Below the pieces are notes generated by a model. The model was not told where the DNA came from and searched no databases. It worked only from the letters and a program-made list of their open reading frames with translations. From Alphaproteobacteria bacterium (lineage in GTDB: Bacteria > Pseudomonadota > Alphaproteobacteria > GCA-2731375): 51,135 bases of DNA. This document shows positions 32,606-40,027 of this stretch, piece by piece. The stretch spans positions 1 through 51,135 of the forward strand of contig JAJFGG010000129.1 in assembly GCA_021776235.1 (NCBI GenBank), read 5' to 3'. Made by a program: the position numbers and the translations under genes. Position 1 is the stretch's first letter; each line of letters opens with the position of its first letter.

Positions 32606-34900
32606 TCACGCTTTCATCGCCGCCTTGACCGCGTCGGCGGTGATCGGTAACGCGCGCACCCGCGCGCCAACAGCGTTGAATATGGCATTGGCGATCGCCG
32701 GTGCCACAGCCGTGACACCAGGTTCGCCGCAGCCGGTCGGGTACGATCCCGGCGAATGGATCGTGATATCCAACTCGGGCATATCCGCCATCCGCAAGGG
32801 TGTATAGGTATCAAAATTATCCTGTTCGATACCGCCATCCTTCATGGTGGCTTGCTCCTTGGTCGCCAGGCTTAGGCCCCAAAGGACCGAACCTTCGATT
32901 TGTGAACGGACACCATCAGGATTTACCGCCGTGCCGACATCCATCGCGACGGTCAACTTGTCCACGGTGAATTCGCCACTTGAAGCATCGACGGTCACTT
33001 CAGCGACACAGGCTGTCCAGGTTGCCGTGGGACGCTCCTGAGAGGGCACGGATGAAACGCCCATCCCCTTGCCTTTTGGCATCGTCTTGCCATAGCCGGC
33101 CTTCTTTGCCGCCATCTCAAGAACGTTGGCCAGACGTTTTGCGCCGCCGGCGGTAACACCAGAGCCCGCGTTCTTGCCGGCACCGTCCAGCATGCCAAGA
33201 CGCATCTGCACGGGATCCTGGCCGGTCTTGTGCGCCACTTCATCGAGCAAACTTTCGACAGCCCAAGACGTCCAGCCAGGTGCGACCGAGCGCAAGGCCC
33301 CAGACGGGGAGGCTGCTTGCGCATGGTCATTCATGATGGCGCGGACCCGATGGTTCGGCACCGTATACCAGAAATCCGAGCCATTTACCGAGAAGCTGTC
33401 GACCTTGCCCTTCTTGTCCACGGAATCGGCCATGAACGCCGGCGCCTGTCGGGCCGTTGCCCAGGCACTCACCACGTCATGTTCCAGGCCAACAATTTTG
33501 CCGCCTGCATCCACGCCGGCCTTGACGGTTTGGTAGGTGATGGAGCGTGTGAAATCCATTTGGGTATCGGACTCACGGCTGTAGATTACCTTGACCGGTT
33601 TGCCCACATCCTTCGCCGTCAAAGCGGCCACGATCAGGTAATCGGCCTCCAGACGCCGGCCGAAACCGCCGCCCAGATATTGCTGATGGATCACCACCTG
33701 GTCCTTCTCGACACCAAGGACCACGGGCAACAATCCCAAAGCAAGGGTCTGGAATTGATTGCCGCAATAGAGATGCCAGACATCGTCCTTCAACTCCGCC
33801 GTGGCATTCATCGGCTCCAGAGGCGCATGAATATTGAGCCCCGTGGTATAGGATGCTTCAACCGTCGTCTTGGCGCCTGCAATCGCATTTGCCGCGTCTC
33901 CGTCAGCGACGAACAATTGCCCTGACTTCGGGTCGGCCGCCAATTCCATCGCTCTTTTCATAATGGAATCGGAACTGGCCGTGGCATTGGGCCCCAGGTC
34001 ATAATCGATCTTAAGAGCCTTGGCCGCTTTCAGGGCATTGGCATAGGTATCAGCAACAGCAACAACCCAGCCTGTGGTCACGTTGACCGGTTCTTTGATG
34101 ATGACCGATTTCACGTATCCGGGGACCTTCTTGGCGGCCGAGTCATCAACTGATTTGACTGTGGCGCCATAACGTACCGGCGGCACCACGGTGGTGCCGA
34201 CCAGCATGCCGTCGATCACGACGTCAATGCCATAACCGGCGGCGCCCCGGGTCTTCTCGGGAATATCCAGGGCTTGCAAAGGCTTGCCGACGATCTTGCG
34301 ATCCGCGGCCGGCTTCAACGTGATCGACTTAAGCTCCGCCTCGGTGAAGTTGCGGGGCGTAATTCCCCCGGCGACCAGTTCACCATAACTCGCCTTGCGC
34401 TTGGATTTATCGTGGTAGACGACGCCGGCCTCCGCCCGCAGATCGGCCAATGCGACGCCCCACAGCTTGACGGCGCCTTCCATCAGCGCGATGCGCCCAG
34501 CGGCACCAGCACGCGACATCTGATCGAAAGTCCAATTGATACTCCAACTGCCACCGGTCACGAACAGGCCCCATTGCGGTGCCGTGTCGGGATAATCGAT
34601 CTGCACATTCTCCCACGGCACTTCCAATTCCTCGGCCAGGGCCTGGGCCATGGCGGTGCCCACGTGCTGGCCCATCTCGGCCTTCACAATATGGACCGTG
34701 GCAATACCCTCGCCATCAACGGTGACCCAGATATTGGGTGAAAACATGCCCGCGTCCTGGGCCTGGGCAACGGAAGCGCCCATGATATTCGGCAACACGG
34801 CATAGCCCATGATCAACCCGGCGCCGGTGGCGCTGCCAATCATGAAACCGCGGCGTGATACGTCGGTTTTTTCGCCCGTCACTTTGATATGCTTGTTCAT
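32606..34900 (-). CDS. Molybdopterin-binding oxidoreductase, IorB-like (large subunit)
   Basis: A 764-residue subunit of the isoquinoline 1-oxidoreductase/periplasmic aldehyde dehydrogenase branch of the xanthine dehydrogenase family. A twin-arginine signal (SRRGFMIGSATGAGLIMGYA, residues 15-34) predicts export of the folded complex to the periplasm. Molybdenum-cofactor segments include GQHVGTAMAQALAEELEVPW, the GGSWSINW region, YLGGGFGRRLEADY and, near the C-terminus, PTGCGEPGVTAVAPAIANAI with the expected catalytic Glu. Length is close to the family norm of about 750-780. It pairs with the small 2Fe-2S subunit 11 bases upstream. Substrate is uncertain: an aldehyde or N-heterocycle. No cytochrome subunit gene is attached. 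Confidence 0.9.
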   Translation of the reverse strand: MNKHIKVTGEKTDVSRRGFMIGSATGAGLIMGYAVLPNIMGASVAQAQDAGMFSPNIWVTVDGEGIATVHIVKAEMGQHVGTAMAQALAEELEVPWENVQIDYPDTAPQWGLFVTGGSWSINWTFDQMSRAGAAGRIALMEGAVKLWGVALADLRAEAGVVYHDKSKRKASYGELVAGGITPRNFTEAELKSITLKPAADRKIVGKPLQALDIPEKTRGAAGYGIDVVIDGMLVGTTVVPPVRYGATVKSVDDSAAKKVPGYVKSVIIKEPVNVTTGWVVAVADTYANALKAAKALKIDYDLGPNATASSDSIMKRAMELAADPKSGQLFVADGDAANAIAGAKTTVEASYTTGLNIHAPLEPMNATAELKDDVWHLYCGNQFQTLALGLLPVVLGVEKDQVVIHQQYLGGGFGRRLEADYLIVAALTAKDVGKPVKVIYSRESDTQMDFTRSITYQTVKAGVDAGGKIVGLEHDVVSAWATARQAPAFMADSVDKKGKVDSFSVNGSDFWYTVPNHRVRAIMNDHAQAASPSGALRSVAPGWTSWAVESLLDEVAHKTGQDPVQMRLGMLDGAGKNAGSGVTAGGAKRLANVLEMAAKKAGYGKTMPKGKGMGVSSVPSQERPTATWTACVAEVTVDASSGEFTVDKLTVAMDVGTAVNPDGVRSQIEGSVLWGLSLATKEQATMKDGGIEQDNFDTYTPLRMADMPELDITIHSPGSYPTGCGEPGVTAVAPAIANAIFNAVGARVRALPITADAVKAAMKA

Positions 34901-34911
34901 GTTCGCCTCCC

Positions 34912-35370
34912 CTAGCCCTTCATCTCGTCAGACGCGCGACGGACGGCTTTTTTGATTCGGTTGTAAGCCATGCAACGGCAAAGATTGCCCGTCATGGCAT
35001 CGACGATCTGGCTATCCGAAGGGTTCTTGTTTTCCGCCAGGAATGACGAGGCCTGCATGATCTGGCCTGATTGGCAATAACCGCATTGCGGTACCTGTTC
35101 CTCGACCCAGGCTTTTTGCACGGGATGCTGACCGTCGGGGTCCAGCCCCTCGATCGTGGTGATTTCAGCATCAATAGCCTGGCCCACGGGTGTGATGCAG
35201 GTCCGCGTTGCCTTGCCATCGATGTGCACCGTACAGGCGCCGCACAATCCCTTGCCGCAGCCGAATTTCGTCCCCGTCAATCCAGCGACTTCCCGAATGA
35301 CCCAAAGCAATGGGGTGTCGTGGTCAACTTTAACTTCAAGATCCTTGCCGTTGATTTTTAGTGTGTGCAT
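34912..35370 (-). CDS. 2Fe-2S subunit, IorA-like (small subunit)
   Basis: A 152-residue iron-sulfur subunit of a molybdenum hydroxylase. The plant-ferredoxin-type cluster is shown by GTKFGCGKGLCGACTVHIDG, and the second cluster by PQCGYCQSGQIM together with NLCRCMAYNRI. It shuttles electrons from the Mo site of the IorB-like subunit to an external acceptor. The subunit has no signal peptide of its own and is presumably carried out with the Tat-signal-bearing partner. Start at 35370 is chosen because the domain begins MHTLKINGKDLEV and AGAGG lies upstream; the open frame extends further but has no coding character. Confidence 0.93.
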   Translation of the reverse strand: MHTLKINGKDLEVKVDHDTPLLWVIREVAGLTGTKFGCGKGLCGACTVHIDGKATRTCITPVGQAIDAEITTIEGLDPDGQHPVQKAWVEEQVPQCGYCQSGQIMQASSFLAENKNPSDSQIVDAMTGNLCRCMAYNRIKKAVRRASDEMKG

Positions 35371-35646
35371 GGTCCCAACCTCTTGACGATAAATTTGGAT
35401 TTCATTTAAACCGAATCTGGAAAAGGGCGTATGTACCGACCCTGGACCGCCGGGTGACTGTTTCGCCTCCGCGATGAAACAGTTACGCCGCGATGCTTTC
35501 GACGTGTATTTTTGGTATCCCCCCCTTGAGTTGAAAATTAAGAAATTTCCAACGCTGAAAAAACTATACGAATGATTTCGTACGCTGGCAACTTCATCCC
35601 ATATTCTGACGCCGCGTCGCGCTTCAACTTTTCTTTTACTCACCCA
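35371..35646. other. Region between fccB and iorA
   Basis: About 275 bases with no gene, likely the promoter region of iorAB. AT-rich tracts occur near 35520-35580, along with the palindrome described separately. The long leader frame open through it does not look like protein. Confidence 0.5.
35567..35582. promoter_or_regulatory. Palindrome upstream of iorA, candidate operator
   Basis: TACGAATGATTTCGTA is a 6+4+6 inverted repeat about 200 bases before the iorA start. The half-site TTTCGTAC recurs in the pqqA upstream region near 32487 (as GTACGAAA on the plus strand). A shared regulator is possible but unproven. Confidence 0.35.
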
Positions 35647-36918
35647 TCAACTCAACATATCGGCCCAGATTGCATGCGCCCAGTCGCGGGCATTCCGCGC
35701 GACGATTTTGGAACGCCCAGGCGACAACCCCTTGGCGCCAGCCGGAACCAGGAATTTGCGCGTTTCTTGGTCCCATTTGTAAAGCGCGGTCACCGAGATA
35801 CCCTCGTCCTCGCTGACCAGGCTGTAACAGGTATTGGCCAGGCTTGGCGTTGGCGGCGCCTGGTCCTGCAGCAGGGCAACCGCGGCGGCGGCGGCAACCT
35901 TGCCCATGGAATTGGCGATGAAGCCGGATTTGGGTACGCTACCGATGCTGGATTGGTCGGTGGCATCGCCAATTATGTGGATATCGTCAGCCGCCGCCGA
36001 TTGAAATGTCTTTGCTTTGACCGCCGCCCAACGCCGTCCATCCGCAATCAGACCAGCTTCATGGACGATGGCTTTGGCCCGTTGCGGCGGGATGACATTG
36101 CCAACATCAGCGACAAACTCGTCGAACGCCGTCCTGATCGTACCGTCGCTGCCGTCAACGCCGATCAGTTCCTGTTCCGTCCGGTAGTCGATGATGTCCC
36201 GGTAAAGATCATCCCAGGCCGCCTTGAAAAGCTTGCCCTTGGAGATGATCTTCTTGTTGGCATCCAGCACCACCAGCTTCGAGCCTGGCTTTTGGCGTTT
36301 CAGATAGGCCGCGATCAGCGAGGCACGTTCGTATGGTCCGGGCGGGCACCGAAATGGTCCCAACGGCACCGTCATCACCACGGTGCCGCCAGCCGGCATC
36401 GCGGCCAACCGCTGCCGCAACAGGGCGGTCTCGGGTCCGGCTTTCCAGGCCGCGGGAAAGCGCGCCCGGCCCGCCGCGTCCATGCCTTCAATATTGTCAT
36501 AGATGTAATCGATGCCGGGCGACAGGATCAGGCGGTCATAGCGCACCTTGCCGGTTGTCAGGCGCACTTCCTTGGCCGCCGCATCGATGGCGGTCGCCCG
36601 ATCACGCACGACCTTTATGCCGCGGCGCCGCAGACCTTCGTAGCTGGTGGTGATGTCGGCCATGTTCCAAAGCCCCCCGATCACCCAGTTGGAAGTGGGA
36701 CATGAACGGAAAGCCTCTTCGGCCTCGATCAGCACGATATCGATATCCGGGGCCAGGCGTTTGGCATATTGCGCCGCCGTCGCCCCGCCCCAGCCGCCGC
36801 CCAATACGACGATGCGCCGGCCCGACTTGGGCAAAAGTTCCTCTGCCGAGACCAGCGGGATATATGACGCCCCGACCCCGGCGCCCGCAGCCTGCAGCAG
36901 TTTCCGTCTGCTCAGCAT
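35647..36918 (-). CDS. fccB: Flavocytochrome c sulfide dehydrogenase, flavoprotein subunit
   Basis: A 423-residue flavoprotein that oxidises sulfide in the periplasm and passes electrons to its cytochrome partner. The N-terminus SRRKLLQAAGAGVGASYIPL is a twin-arginine signal. The FAD motif IVVLGGGWGGATAAQYAKR follows. Cys73 in RSCPTSNWVIGG matches the residue that holds FAD covalently in this family. The cysteines in FRCPPGPYERA and ANTCYSLVSEDEG correspond to the redox-active disulfide near the flavin. The SoxF protein of sulfur-oxidising clusters is the same family. It follows the diheme cytochrome gene by 12 bases, and the pair is divergent from soxX. Confidence 0.92.
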   Translation of the reverse strand: MLSRRKLLQAAGAGVGASYIPLVSAEELLPKSGRRIVVLGGGWGGATAAQYAKRLAPDIDIVLIEAEEAFRSCPTSNWVIGGLWNMADITTSYEGLRRRGIKVVRDRATAIDAAAKEVRLTTGKVRYDRLILSPGIDYIYDNIEGMDAAGRARFPAAWKAGPETALLRQRLAAMPAGGTVVMTVPLGPFRCPPGPYERASLIAAYLKRQKPGSKLVVLDANKKIISKGKLFKAAWDDLYRDIIDYRTEQELIGVDGSDGTIRTAFDEFVADVGNVIPPQRAKAIVHEAGLIADGRRWAAVKAKTFQSAAADDIHIIGDATDQSSIGSVPKSGFIANSMGKVAAAAAVALLQDQAPPTPSLANTCYSLVSEDEGISVTALYKWDQETRKFLVPAGAKGLSPGRSKIVARNARDWAHAIWADMLS

Positions 36919-36930
36919 GTCCCTCGGCTC

Positions 36931-37500
36931 CTATTGCCTGGATGCGTAGAAATGACTCAAATGCAGCCGGTCGGCCGCCGATAGCGGTTTGAGCTGCGCC
37001 ATCATGTCGCCCGTCCCGCGTCTTTCTCCCGACAGATAGGCGGCCAGGGCGCCGTTGAGATATTCCACCGGCTGCCCGGCTAGGCGCGGTCCCTTATCGG
37101 CCCCACGCCCGTCGGCGCCGTGACAGGCATTGCAACTTTTGGCCAATAACGCGCCCTTGCCGGCAAAGGCGGGATCGGTGGGTGCCCGGCTGGGCGAGAA
37201 CGGCAGGCGCGCAAAGTGAATTGACAATTTGTCGATCTCGTCGTCATCCAGGCCCTTGGCGATGAACCGCATGACATAAAAGCTGCGGCTACCCTGGCGG
37301 TAGCCGCGCATGGCGTCGCCGAAGTGCTTGGCGCGAAGCCCGGCTATGCTGGGAATGGTACGGCCGGGACCGGCGCCCTCCGGCCCATGGCAACCGGCGC
37401 AGGTCCTGGCCAGGCCGGCAATATCGACTGATCCGGCGACAGCCATGTTCGCCGGCAAGGCAAGCAACAGCCATAGGCCCAAAAGACGAAAACGCGTCAT
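36931..37500 (-). CDS. Diheme cytochrome c, FccA/SoxE-like subunit
   Basis: A 189-residue exported cytochrome (signal peptide RLLGLWLLLALPANMAVA) with two heme motifs, CAGCH near the mature N-terminus and CNACH in the second half. This two-domain layout is that of the cytochrome subunit of flavocytochrome c (FccA) and of SoxE. Position directly before fccB supports the partnership: electrons from sulfide pass from FAD to the hemes and on to the respiratory chain. The gene starts 145 bases from the divergent soxX gene; the two operons likely share a control region. Confidence 0.88.
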   Translation of the reverse strand: MTRFRLLGLWLLLALPANMAVAGSVDIAGLARTCAGCHGPEGAGPGRTIPSIAGLRAKHFGDAMRGYRQGSRSFYVMRFIAKGLDDDEIDKLSIHFARLPFSPSRAPTDPAFAGKGALLAKSCNACHGADGRGADKGPRLAGQPVEYLNGALAAYLSGERRGTGDMMAQLKPLSAADRLHLSHFYASRQ

Positions 37501-37566
37501 ATTCCCCCATTTCGGTCTGCTTTGGCAGTACCATTTTCACAATTGTGCGTTACATTCGTTCGATCA

Positions 37567-37578
37567 GGCAAGCTTGCC
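37567..37578. promoter_or_regulatory. Palindrome in the fccA/soxX divergent region, candidate operator
   Basis: GGCAAGCTTGCC is a perfect 12-base palindrome placed about midway between the divergent fccA and soxX starts. It is a reasonable binding site for a dimeric regulator that would control both sulfur operons. No regulator gene is visible in the window. Confidence 0.4.
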
Positions 37579-37645
37579 ATGGTCACGATTTCGATAGCGG
37601 CCAGTTACGCGGCTACGGTTCAGCATCGGAGAGAGGCGAACATCA

Positions 37646-38089
37646 GTGCTGAATTGGCTGATAATCATGGTGTTGCTGCTGGGCTTTGCCTCAAGCGCCC
37701 AGAGCGAGACCGTTGCGCCTTATGGTATCGTGGCCGATGCTATTCCAAAGCCGCTGACCAGGAACCCCGGCGACGCCATCCGTGGCCGTGGGCTGGCCGC
37801 CGGCCGACGGGCGAATTGCCTTGGCTGTCATCGTATGCCAATCCCGGAGCAACCGTTTCACGGCACCGCGGGACCCCGCCTGGACGGCGTCGGCAGCCGC
37901 TATACGGCGGGCCAGTTGCGCCTGCGCCTGGTCGATCCCACATTAATCAATGAAGACACCCTGATGCCGCCATTCCACAAGGTAGGGGGCCTGCATCGCG
38001 TAGCGCCGGCGTATCGCGGTAAAGCAATTTTGAGCGCTCAGGAAATCGAGGACGTGATAGCTTATCTGCTGACCTTGAAGGACGAGTGA
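37646..38089 (+). CDS. soxX: Sulfur-oxidation cytochrome SoxX
   Basis: A 147-residue monoheme cytochrome with a short signal peptide (WLIIMVLLLGFASSAQS). The heme motif CLGCH is in GRRANCLGCHRMP, and SoxX-type features follow: GPRLDGVGSRYTAGQLRLRL, then a Met in TLMPPFHKVGGLHRV. SoxX forms the SoxXA complex that links thiosulfate or other sulfur species to the SoxY carrier. The start is a GTG at 37646 with GAGAGAGG upstream. It opens the rightward soxXYZA operon, with 28 bases to soxY. Confidence 0.92.
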   Translation: MLNWLIIMVLLLGFASSAQSETVAPYGIVADAIPKPLTRNPGDAIRGRGLAAGRRANCLGCHRMPIPEQPFHGTAGPRLDGVGSRYTAGQLRLRLVDPTLINEDTLMPPFHKVGGLHRVAPAYRGKAILSAQEIEDVIAYLLTLKDE

Positions 38090-38117
38090 TCAGGCACAGC
38101 ATGCGGAACGACAACAG

Positions 38118-38630
38118 ATGGTCAAGCTTTCCAATCGGCTGAGGCAGCGGCGTGCCTTGCTGGTTGGCGGCATGAGCGCAGCGGCGGCGCTTCTGGCGGC
38201 GCCGGCCCAGGCCTTTCAATGGCGCAACAAGGTATCTCTTTTCCGGCGCGCCTTTCCGGTGCAGCCCGACCGGGCGGAAGCAGAGCTGATGATTACGGCC
38301 ATACTGGACGGCCGCACACCGCGCCCCGGGCTGGTGCAGATCGAGGCGCCGGGTCTGGTGGAAAATGGCGAAAGCGTGCCCCTGAAGATCTTCGTCGACT
38401 GCGCCATGACGGACGAGGACCATCCGCAACTGATCCATGTTTTTGCCCTGGACAATCCGTTTCCAGAAGTCGCCCGGTATCATCTGCTGCCGGCCGGCGG
38501 CGAGGCCCGGCTCGAGATGCGCTGCCGCATGGCCAGCAGTTCCGAATTGGTGGTGGTCGCGGAAATGACCGATGGCACCGCCGGCCTGGACCAGCGGCAT
38601 GTGGACGTCACCCTGGGCGCCTGCGGTTAA
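38118..38630 (+). CDS. soxY: Sulfur-carrier protein SoxY with shortened C-terminal arm
   Basis: A 170-residue SoxY. A Tat-like signal (RQRRALLVGGMSAAAALLAA) exports it with SoxZ. The mature domain fits the family (AELMITAILDGRTPRPGLVQ, followed by PGLVENGESVPL). The carrier Cys is near the C-terminus, but the last residues are TLGACG rather than the usual GGCGG arm. The second Gly is replaced by Ala and the final Gly is missing. The Cys that carries the sulfur substrate is preserved. This may lower or change loading specificity; that is inference. The next gene, soxZ, follows after 11 bases. Confidence 0.88.
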   Translation: MVKLSNRLRQRRALLVGGMSAAAALLAAPAQAFQWRNKVSLFRRAFPVQPDRAEAELMITAILDGRTPRPGLVQIEAPGLVENGESVPLKIFVDCAMTDEDHPQLIHVFALDNPFPEVARYHLLPAGGEARLEMRCRMASSSELVVVAEMTDGTAGLDQRHVDVTLGACG

Positions 38631-38641
38631 GGGCGGCGGTC

Positions 38642-38983
38642 ATGGCTGAAATCCGGCGTATCAGCGTACCAAAACAGGTCGAGAAGGGCGAGATCTTCAC
38701 CGTCCGCACTCTGGCCCGGCACAAAATGGAACCCGGGGTCCATTTCGACGCCAACCGCTTCGTGGTGACGCCCCGGCTTCTACTGCAGGAAGTCAAATGC
38801 CACTACAACGGCCGCCTCGTGTTCTATGCCGAATGGTTTTCCGCCGTGTCATCCAATCCTTATTTGACCTTCAAGCTCAGGGCCGAGGAGTCGGGCGAAA
38901 TCGTTGTCACCTGGGTGGACGATTATAACGTTATTACCACCGCGGCGGCCCCCATCGACGTCATCGACAAACCTAAATCATGA
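38642..38983 (+). CDS. soxZ: Sulfur-oxidation carrier subunit SoxZ
   Basis: A 113-residue cytoplasmically made partner of SoxY; it has no signal and is co-exported as the SoxYZ dimer. The sequence has RISVPKQVEKGEIFTVRTLA, then HKMEPGVHFDANRF and AVSSNPYLTFKLRAEESGEI, all typical. The ATG at 38642 is chosen because SoxZ proteins begin at this point; the frame is open further upstream only as an overlap with soxY. Its stop overlaps an ATG (ATGA at 38980) that was probably the original soxA start before an element inserted there. Confidence 0.93.
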   Translation: MAEIRRISVPKQVEKGEIFTVRTLARHKMEPGVHFDANRFVVTPRLLLQEVKCHYNGRLVFYAEWFSAVSSNPYLTFKLRAEESGEIVVTWVDDYNVITTAAAPIDVIDKPKS

Positions 38984-39003
38984 GCTTGCGAACCTGGGCG
39001 TTA

Positions 39004-39264
39004 TACCAACCCGCGCTGATAGGAACCCATAGAGATCGTCTCCGCGCTGCCTCGGGTAGGAGAGAAGGGGCAGGCGATGTGGGTCATCGTCCAGCCTTCA
39101 CGACGCCATCCGAGGCTGCGCGGAGACGACCAGAATGGCGCTTTGCGGGGGCTTTCGGATGGCGTCGCGCACGACTGACGATACCCCGTATCGCTGCGTC
39201 GCACGCTCCTACCCGAAAGCCCCCGCAAGGCGTCTCTATGGGTCCCTATCAACGCGGGTTGGTA
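39004..39264. mobile_element. 261-bp inverted-repeat (MITE-like) element inserted in soxA
   Basis: The ends are 32-base inverted repeats (39004-39035 and 39233-39264) that begin TACCAACCCGCG and differ at two positions. TTA flanks both sides (39001-39003 and 39265-39267), consistent with a 3-base target duplication. Inside are two strong hairpins: a 20-base arm at 39036-39055 with 39110-39129 (one mismatch), and a 16-base perfect arm at 39143-39158 with 39213-39228. No transposase is encoded. Such compact elements are typically moved by a transposase encoded elsewhere. Confidence 0.88.
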
Positions 39265-40023
39265 TTAGCGGTCGCATTGTTGCTGTTGCCGGGAGCGGCC
39301 TTGATCTTCCCGGCTTCGGCGCAGGAGGCCAGATCTGGCTATTTTTACGCCTCGCCCGAAACCCAGGCCCTGCAGGATGACCCGTTTGCCAATCCGGGTT
39401 CCCTATGGCTCGAGGAAGGCCGGGCCAGGTGGCAGCGGATCGAAGGCGCCGCGGGCAAGTCGTGCGCCAGTTGCCATGGCGACAATGGCACGGAATTGAT
39501 CGAGGCTTCGGCCGCTTATCCAAAATTCAATAAGCGGCTGGGCCGGCCCATAACCTTGTCGCAACAAATCAACCAATGCCGGGTCAGACACATGGGGGCG
39601 GCGGCGCTTGCACCAGACAGCGAGGCCCTCATGTCAATCGAACTGCTGCTGCGCCAGCGGGCCGCCGGCAGGCCGATGCAGGTGTCCGTTGACGGCCCCA
39701 TGCGGCCCTTTTACGAACGGGGCAAGGCGCTCTATTTTCAGCGCCGCGGGCAATTCAACATGGCCTGTTATCAATGCCACGACCAGCGCCCTGGCGAATT
39801 CGTTCGCGGCGAACGTTTGAGCCAAGGACAGATCAACAATTTTCCGGCCTATTTGATCCGCTGGGGGACGGTCGGTTCCGCGCATCGCCGTTTCCAGCTG
39901 TGCGACCGCCAGGCCCGGGCGGAACCTTTTCAGATCGGATCGCCGGAATATGTCGCGTTGGAGGTCTACGTGGCGCACCGGGCGCGCGGACTTGCCGTCG
40001 AAGCGCCGGCGGTCAGGCCTTAG
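39238..40023 (+). CDS. soxA: Sulfur-oxidation diheme cytochrome SoxA, 5' end rebuilt by an inserted element
   Basis: A 261-residue protein if translation begins at the ATG at 39238, inside the right terminal repeat of the inserted element. The new leader MGPYQRGLVLAVALLLLPGA still makes a signal peptide ending ASAQ. Heme motifs are CASCH (about residues 76-80) and CYQCH, and FQLCDRQARAEPF holds the Cys that ligates the active-site heme as persulfide. SoxA, with SoxX, attaches sulfur substrates to SoxY. AAGG lies upstream of 39238. The frame also runs open from 38980 through the whole element, but that product would bury the signal peptide. The next gene begins four bases later. Confidence 0.85.
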   Translation: MGPYQRGLVLAVALLLLPGAALIFPASAQEARSGYFYASPETQALQDDPFANPGSLWLEEGRARWQRIEGAAGKSCASCHGDNGTELIEASAAYPKFNKRLGRPITLSQQINQCRVRHMGAAALAPDSEALMSIELLLRQRAAGRPMQVSVDGPMRPFYERGKALYFQRRGQFNMACYQCHDQRPGEFVRGERLSQGQINNFPAYLIRWGTVGSAHRRFQLCDRQARAEPFQIGSPEYVALEVYVAHRARGLAVEAPAVRP

Positions 40024-40027
40024 GCTG

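Noticed and set aside
38980-39237. In-frame extension of soxA from the ATG that overlaps the soxZ stop
   Set aside because: It is encoded by the inserted element and would place a long basic stretch before the signal peptide core; the ATG at 39238 is more plausible.
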